The position numbers were made by a program, and so were the translations under genes. Below are positions 6,046 to 6,380 of a stretch of 6,380 nt of DNA, piece after piece (position 1 is the first letter of the stretch; each line of letters begins with the position of its first letter). The notes under the pieces are model-generated. The model did no database searches and was not told where the DNA came from. It saw only the letters and a program-made list of their open reading frames with translations. Source of the DNA: an uncultured Spirochaetia bacterium (lineage in GTDB: Bacteria > Spirochaetota > UBA6919); assembly GCA_913053665.1 (NCBI GenBank), contig CAJXGR010000194.1, forward strand, positions 1 through 6,380, in the 5' to 3' direction.

Positions 6046-6290
6046 GCCCTGATTCCTGCTTCTTCATCAGCAAGAATGGAAGCGTAAACCAGACAGGCTC
6101 TAATATCGTCATCAGTAATATCAGGATAGGCTCGTTTAATCCCCTCATGGTCTTCACCAGCCGCGAGGAGGTTTAAAATCATATGAACAGGTATTCTTGT
6201 CCCTTTAAGGCAGTGTTTTCCGCTGCAAATCATTGGGTCACTGTTGACTCTTTCCAATAATGGATTCACAGGAAAAGGATAATCAGCCAA
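6042..6290 (-). CDS. DUF433 protein, VapB45-like putative antitoxin
   Basis: An 82-residue soluble protein in the frame as given. The DUF433 pattern is clear: LLERVNSDPMICSGKHCLKG (11-30), then TRIPVHMILNLLAAGEDHEG (31-50), and YPDITDDDIRACLVYASILA (55-74). DUF433 proteins have a winged-helix-like fold and are usually paired with a downstream DUF5615 PIN-like toxin, acting as the antitoxin and probable DNA-binding autoregulator. Here only a stub of the partner remains. The start is uncertain: TTG at 6290 directly follows an in-frame TGA and has no ribosome site. GTG at 6269 (giving 75 residues, starting just before LLER) overlaps the stop of a small upstream frame as GTGA, and lies where a leaderless start would fall for the candidate promoter at 6276-6304. 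An ATG at codon 20 would cut into the domain. Confidence 0.82.
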   Translation of the reverse strand: MADYPFPVNPLLERVNSDPMICSGKHCLKGTRIPVHMILNLLAAGEDHEGIKRAYPDITDDDIRACLVYASILADEEAGIRA

Positions 6291-6304
6291 TCAGGAAAAG
6301 TCAA
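6276..6304 (-). promoter_or_regulatory. Candidate promoter for the DUF433 gene
   Basis: On the minus strand, TTGACT (6304-6299) and TATCCT (6281-6276) are 17 bases apart. The -35 matches five of six positions and the -10 four. Transcription would begin near 6269, on or beside the GTG candidate start, implying a leaderless message if both are right. Confidence 0.3.
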
Positions 6305-6380
6305 GCGAAAACTCCTCGGCTGCAGGGCTATTTCATTCTTCTCTAACTCTTTGTTCTTCATACAATATAGTCAGACAGGA

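Noticed and set aside
5982..6176. Plus-strand frame of 64 codons opposite DUF433
   Set aside because: It is antisense to the clear DUF433 domain and the toxin stub, with no supporting motif.
1..6380. tRNA, rRNA or insertion sequence genes
   Set aside because: No cloverleaf, rRNA-like stretch, transposase domain or terminal repeat pair was seen on either strand.

Overview
The window looks like a piece of chromosome from a Gram-negative-type bacterium of moderate GC (low-to-mid 40s % by eye, not counted). Three things suggest this: a complete tripartite TRAP transporter with an exported lipoprotein receptor, a PAS-GGDEF-EAL signalling protein, and short GTAG-type palindromic repeats between genes. 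Phylum cannot be fixed from the sequence. A deltaproteobacterial/Desulfobacterota-like or other uncultured lineage rich in TRAP transporters is my guess, at low confidence.

Layout. (1) Bases 26-1873, minus: a PAS-GGDEF-EAL protein for making and/or breaking c-di-GMP. Its stop codon sits inside an inverted repeat at the window edge. (2) Bases 1874-2222: a roughly 350-bp AT-rich intergenic region between divergent genes, with candidate promoters both ways and one nested inverted repeat. (3) Bases 2223-5256, plus: dctP-dctQ-dctM, a TRAP operon. The receptor resembles the TakP-like 2-oxoacid/monocarboxylate branch and is predicted to be a lipoprotein. A perfect 28-bp palindrome lies between dctP and dctQ. 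(4) Bases 5293-5958, minus, converging on dctM: a CPBP (Abi/Rce1-like) membrane protease with all three catalytic motifs. (5) Bases 6042-6290, minus: a DUF433 protein, the antitoxin-like half of a predicted toxin-antitoxin pair. Its stop overlaps the start codon of a 14-codon stub that reads like the N-terminus of a DUF5615 PIN-like toxin, so the toxin appears to have been lost.

How the parts work together: DctP captures a carboxylate and hands it to the DctQ-DctM membrane complex for ion-driven import. The divergent c-di-GMP protein has no demonstrated link to the transporter; a shared control region is possible but unproven. The right end looks like a decayed toxin-antitoxin locus followed by a CPBP protease gene on the same strand. 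Nothing here is clearly a new system. The best leads are the toxin stub and the two related GTAG palindromes.
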